A stretch of DNA of 64,000 bases, taken from positions 22,485 to 86,484 of the forward strand of contig NZ_KQ948738.1 of the NCBI RefSeq assembly GCF_001514195.1. The letters are read 5' to 3'. Made by a program: the position numbers and the translations under genes. Positions within the stretch are counted from its first letter, which is position 1. Each line of letters starts with the position of its first letter. Shown here piece after piece: positions 60,811-64,000 of this stretch. Under the pieces are notes generated by a model. It was not told where the DNA came from, searched no databases, and worked only from the letters and a program-made list of their open reading frames with translations. Source of the stretch: Streptomyces griseorubiginosus. Its GTDB lineage: Bacteria > Actinomycetota > Actinomycetes > Streptomycetales > Streptomycetaceae.

Positions 60811-61584
60811 TTACTCGCCGCCGTACGGAAGCGTCGTGCCCGGCAGGTTGTACTCGTCGCGTCGGCCGCACATCCCGAAGCCGCCGAGCCGGGTAGGGGC
60901 GGCCTCGTGCGCGGTCGCCTCCCCGAGGTACGAGGGCTCACCGGAGGCCAGTTCGTCCAGCTGGGTGCCGGTGCGCTCGGCGGTGGCCAGCGCCCCTGCC
61001 CGCCACAGTTCTCGCCAGGTGGGCACCTTCTCCCGGACCAGGCGGGCGGCCGCGCGCTGGAACTCCAGGTACGGGCGGTTGTCACCGGCGGCCAGGGACT
61101 CGCGCAGGACGAGGTAGCCCTCGACGGCGAGGTCCCTGCGGCGCCGGGCGGCGTCGGCGGTCTCCGGCCCTGTACCGGGCGGGAGTTGAGCCGCGGTGGC
61201 GTACCGCGCGGGGTCGGCGAGGACCTCCGGCGGGAAGGTGAAGACGGCGTCCCCGGCCTCGGGCAGGCCGCTGTTCTGCATCAGCACCGTGATGCGCAGA
61301 TCACCGCCCTGGATCATGCGGTGCACGGTTCCGGGGGTGAACCAGGCGAGGGAGCCCGGCTCCAGCGGGATCTCCCGGTAGCCGTCGGGGCTCAGCGTCT
61401 GCACCGCGCCCCGGCCACCGGTGACGACGTACGCCTCCGTGCACACCAGGTGCAGATGGGGGCTGCCGCCGCAGACGCCGTCGGCCGCCTCCCAGTCGTA
61501 GGCGCTGAGGTGCGACAGACCGACGGCACCGGGAAGCGGGTGGGGAAGCCCGGGCTCGGTCGCTCCTGCGGGCGCGGTCACCAC
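60811..61584 (-). CDS. Cupin domain protein of the Gfo/Idh operon
   Basis: A 257-residue protein whose N-terminal half (~35-115) is a cupin: CGGSPHLHLVCTEAYVVTGGRGAVQTL is motif 1 and LEPGSLAWFTPGTVHRMIQGG is motif 2. The C-terminal half is helical with a mixed charged composition. It would bind metal and perhaps a sugar acid. The GTG at 61584 (or the next codon) overlaps the PmoA-like stop TGGTGA by a few bases, so it is coupled as the third gene of the operon. Confidence 0.85.
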   Translation of the reverse strand: MVTAPAGATEPGLPHPLPGAVGLSHLSAYDWEAADGVCGGSPHLHLVCTEAYVVTGGRGAVQTLSPDGYREIPLEPGSLAWFTPGTVHRMIQGGDLRITVLMQNSGLPEAGDAVFTFPPEVLADPARYATAAQLPPGTGPETADAARRRRDLAVEGYLVLRESLAAGDNRPYLEFQRAAARLVREKVPTWRELWRAGALATAERTGTQLDELASGEPSYLGEATAHEAAPTRLGGFGMCGRRDEYNLPGTTLPYGGE

Positions 61585-62504
61585 GGCAGCCCTTCCAGGT
61601 GCTCACCGACCCGTTCGGCATCCCAGGCGCCGTCGGCCACGACCAGCCGGTAGCGGTAGGCGAAGGACTCGCCCGGCGGCAGCTCGAACTCCTCGAAGAA
61701 CGCCCAGGAGAACGCGACCGTCGGGAAGGGCTGGGAACGCACGAACCAGTGGGACTCGTGGACCGCTCTCGCGGGGTCGAGGTTCTCGGGGGCGTGCGCG
61801 AAGACGAGCGTCGAGTGGGCGTTCACGTCGTCGTGCTCGGCGGTGAAGGCGAGCCACGGGCTCTGGCTGCCCATCAGCTTGTCCGCGTCGGCGCTCGTGT
61901 CCGGGGCGAAGACCCTGCCGCCGGTGAAGTCGCGGGGGCCGCGCCACTGGAGTCCGGTGTAACCGGCCATCTCCCGGCCCGCGGTGGTCGGCGAGCCGAA
62001 CCGGAGGGGCTCGGCGCGCAGGTTGGTCAGGCGGATCGACCAGTCGAGCGCCCAGGAGCCGGCGGCCTCGTCGACCGAGTGCACGGCGAGACCCCGCTCT
62101 TCCCGGGCCCACTCCTCGCCGCCGTTCTCCACCCAGGTCAGCGTCTCGGTGAGGTCGAGCCGGTCCTCGGCGGCCGTGAGCGCGGTGAAGCCGTCGTGCC
62201 GCATGGAGCCGACGCGCTCCGGGAGGTACTGGTAGCCCTGCCCGTGGACGTAGCAGTTGCCGCCCCAGAAGTTCTGCCCGGACAGATGGCTGGCCGTCAT
62301 CTGGAGGCCCTTGTGCCAGCGGTGGTCGTTGGGCCGGTAGCCGGTGACCGTGCGGCCGCCGAGGGTGCGGACCGGGTGCGCGTACGGCTTCTTGGCCTCG
62401 AAGGCGTCGGGGTCGGGTCGGTAGACGTAGCGGAGGATCTCCGTGCCGTTCGCCGCCTCGACGGCGATGTGCTCGCCGTGGACGTGGCTGACGCGGATGC
62501 TCAT
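61578..62504 (-). CDS. PmoA-like (DUF6807) family protein
   Basis: A 308-residue protein of the PmoA/DUF6807 type: IRVSHVHGEHIAVEAANGTEILRYVYRPDP at the N-terminus, then KPYAHPVRTLGGRTVTGYRPNDHRWHKGLQM with HP and DHRWHKGL motifs that are hallmarks. The family occurs in sugar catabolic operons next to Gfo/Idh/MocA oxidoreductases, with no proven activity. The ATG at 62504 overlaps the upstream stop (ATGA), showing coupling. Middle gene of the operon. Confidence 0.85.
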   Translation of the reverse strand: MSIRVSHVHGEHIAVEAANGTEILRYVYRPDPDAFEAKKPYAHPVRTLGGRTVTGYRPNDHRWHKGLQMTASHLSGQNFWGGNCYVHGQGYQYLPERVGSMRHDGFTALTAAEDRLDLTETLTWVENGGEEWAREERGLAVHSVDEAAGSWALDWSIRLTNLRAEPLRFGSPTTAGREMAGYTGLQWRGPRDFTGGRVFAPDTSADADKLMGSQSPWLAFTAEHDDVNAHSTLVFAHAPENLDPARAVHESHWFVRSQPFPTVAFSWAFFEEFELPPGESFAYRYRLVVADGAWDAERVGEHLEGLPW

Positions 62505-63613
62505 GCGTGCTCCTTGGGGGCCCAGTGGGGGTGGTCGCCGTGCATCGCCGGGTAGAAGGGGTCGCCGGGCACGATCTCGCCCGCGGTCACGGGCTGCCCC
62601 GTGAAGGCGGACTTGTAGAGCGCGGCGGCGAACTCGAGGGTGGCACGCGCGTCGGCGCCGCTGCCGGGAGGCCTGACACCGTTGTCGTACGCGTCGAGGA
62701 GCGCGCCGAGCTGGGCGGCGTGCGAACTGGGCACGTCGGCGGTGGGGGTGCGCCAGGCGTCGGCCCGCTCGGAAGCGACATGCGGGGCGGGCGTGTAGGC
62801 CCAGTCCTCGTTGCGGTGGCCGTACAGGTGGGTGAGTTCCACGGTCGCGTCGGCGCAGTCGATGCGGATGCGGCTCACCTCGTCGGGGGACAGCACGCTG
62901 TTGACGACGGTGGCGAGGACGCCGTTCTCGAACCGGACGAGGGCGGTGGAGACGTCCTCGCTCTCGGTGTCGTGTACCAGCCGGGCGGCCATGGCGCGGA
63001 TCTCCGCCCACGGGCCGAGCAGGTGCAGGAGGAGGTCGTACTGGTGGATGCCGTGACCCATGGTGGGGCCACCGCCCTCGCTCGCCCACGTCCCGCGCCA
63101 CGGTACGGCGTAGTAGGCGGCGTCCCGGTGCCAGGTGGTCTGGCAGTGGGCGACCCGGGGGGCGCCCAGCTCACCGCTCGTGAGGAGGTCGCGCGCGTGG
63201 ACGGCGCCCGAGCCGTAGCGGTGCTGGAAGATCACGGAGGCGTAGGCGCCGGAGGCTTCCTCGGCCGCGGCGATCTCGTCGTACTCGGCGAGCGACAGCG
63301 TCAGCGGCTTCTCGCACAGCACCCAGGCGCCCGCCTTGAGCGCGGCCACCGTCTGCGCGCGGTGCAGGGAGGGCGGGGTGCCGATGAGGACCAGGTCGGG
63401 GCGTACGGCGTCCAGCATCTCGTCGACCGAGGTGAACCCGGCGACCTCCTCGCCCGCGAGTGCGCGGAAGGCGTCGAGTCTGCCCTGGTCCACGTCGACG
63501 GCGGCGACCAGTTCGACCCGCTCGGCGTGGGCCCTGAGCGCGGGCAGGTGGCTGCCGCTGACGATGGCGCCGGTGCCGACCACGGCGACTCGGCGACGGG
63601 CTGGACGGGACAT
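62501..63613 (-). CDS. Gfo/Idh/MocA-family oxidoreductase
   Basis: A 370-residue NAD(P)-dependent sugar oxidoreductase. The dinucleotide motif VAVVGTGAIVSGSHLPAL is at ~9-26; the catalytic Lys is in VLCEKPLTLS at ~98-107; the C-terminal half gives DHPHW tail and GHGIHQYDLLLHLLGP, characteristic of inositol or sugar dehydrogenases. It probably oxidizes a carbohydrate imported elsewhere. ATG at 63613 has GAGGAGGACC upstream. A LacI-type box is at 63657-63668. First gene of the three-gene operon. Confidence 0.92.
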   Translation of the reverse strand: MSRPARRRVAVVGTGAIVSGSHLPALRAHAERVELVAAVDVDQGRLDAFRALAGEEVAGFTSVDEMLDAVRPDLVLIGTPPSLHRAQTVAALKAGAWVLCEKPLTLSLAEYDEIAAAEEASGAYASVIFQHRYGSGAVHARDLLTSGELGAPRVAHCQTTWHRDAAYYAVPWRGTWASEGGGPTMGHGIHQYDLLLHLLGPWAEIRAMAARLVHDTESEDVSTALVRFENGVLATVVNSVLSPDEVSRIRIDCADATVELTHLYGHRNEDWAYTPAPHVASERADAWRTPTADVPSSHAAQLGALLDAYDNGVRPPGSGADARATLEFAAALYKSAFTGQPVTAGEIVPGDPFYPAMHGDHPHWAPKEHA

Positions 63614-63656
63614 GCGGTCCTCCTCGGGCGTCCGGTGCCGGGACGCTGACGTGCGG

Positions 63657-63668
63657 GAAAGCGCTTGC
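63657..63668. promoter_or_regulatory. LacI-type operator upstream of the Gfo/Idh operon
   Basis: GAAAGCGCTTGC is an inverted repeat (AAGCGCTT core) resembling the catabolic LacI/GalR operator. It lies 44 bases upstream of the ATG at 63613. The regulator is not in this window. Confidence 0.7.
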
Positions 63669-64000
63669 TCCCCGGAGTGACCCTAGATCCCAGGAGATTG
63701 TCCGAACAAGACCCCGGGGCGGCTTAATGAGGAGGGCGGCGGAGGTTTTGCCGGGGTGGCGGCAGCGAAGGGGGAGGTGAGGGGGCCGGGAGGGGTGGGG
63801 CGGGGGTGCGGGGAGGGCGGGGTGCGGGTTGTGGGGTGGGGGCTGGAGGCGGGGTGTGGAGGGGGTTCGGCGGGAGGACTGGCGGTGCCTCGCGGGAGGG
63901 CGCTCGGTCGGGGGCGGGCTCTGTGGGGTGCCGGGCATGGGTCGAGGTGCGGGCATGGTCGGGGGCGAACCCCGCCGGGGGTGCCGGACATGAGTCGAGG
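63669..64000. other. G-rich low-complexity tail, no gene seen
   Basis: The sequence is dominated by GGGGNGG runs with strong strand asymmetry (plus strand purine-rich). One minus-strand frame (63683-63991) encodes only PRPCPHLD-type low-complexity peptide and is not credible as a gene. G-quadruplex formation on the plus strand is possible. Confidence 0.6.

Noticed and set aside
63683..63991. 102-codon minus-strand open frame in the G-rich tail
   Set aside because: It is Pro/Arg/His-rich low-complexity with no ribosome-binding site; the frame is open because the tract lacks T and A.

Overview
This 64-kb window reads as a chromosomal segment of a Streptomyces or a close relative. It has very high G+C with strong third-position bias, many GTG starts, a glpF-glpK-glpD glycerol operon of the gyl type, a mycothiol-dependent maleylpyruvate isomerase family protein, I36-type secreted inhibitors, PucR, ROK, DeoR, LacI and TetR regulators, and a Cds1-like cysteine desulfhydrase. 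I see no rRNA, tRNA, phage, IS element, CRISPR array or biosynthetic megasynthase. The content is core and conditionally adaptive metabolism.

Layout. 1-3150: left end of a sugar ABC operon (permease N-terminus, binding lipoprotein) with its LacI repressor and three LacI-type operators. 3150-5398: CAAX-type membrane protease and a divergent membrane metallophosphoesterase. 5570-11388: dhaK divergent from glpFKD. 11501-14947: secreted proteins (AMIN-like, two I36-like inhibitors, a lipoprotein) and an AraC regulator. 15270-19551: metabolite/H+ symporter, GAF-PucR regulator and 3-hydroxybutyrate dehydrogenase. 19606-28848: Nudix, Lnt, O-antigen-ligase-like protein, PH-like membrane protein, racemase, HpnB-like glycosyltransferase, TerD-like protein, a Pro/Gln/Tyr-rich protein and a MOSC protein. 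29104-34691: Rv1733c-like protein, a beta-helix/AAA+ fusion and a large membrane protein with a lipase-like motif. 34982-37895: DeoR, SRPBCC, a quinone-oxidoreductase-like enzyme and the remnant of its HxlR regulator. 37944-41000: Cds1-like enzyme, a small unknown, an RsbW-like kinase and a frameshifted SHOCT gene. 41089-43610: TetR-cupin-DUF4865-phosphotriesterase operon. 43691-49181: SUKH-like, MPI family, epimerase, GtrA, and a ROK-Nudix-RpiB operon. 49218-51824: AlkB and two methyltransferases. 51802-54460: AgaS-like SIS protein and class II aldolase, divergent from a DeoR regulator. 54539-60744: GH15, PhzF, His-rich secreted protein and copper ATPase flanked by three CsoR-like boxes. 60811-63613: Gfo/Idh/MocA, PmoA-like and cupin operon under a LacI-type box.

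The most unusual signal is structural. At seven gene ends (dhaK, the AAA+ fusion, the SHOCT pseudogene, TetR, the SUKH-like gene, the epimerase, and the PhzF/His-rich junction) a 17-40 bp segment that includes the gene's own stop codon is tandemly duplicated two to six times. Each of these genes terminates in the first copy it meets. At 57265-57411 the unit spans both stop codons of a convergent pair. Two genes look recently broken: an HxlR regulator and a SHOCT protein. All functional calls rest on reading motifs by eye; no database search was run.
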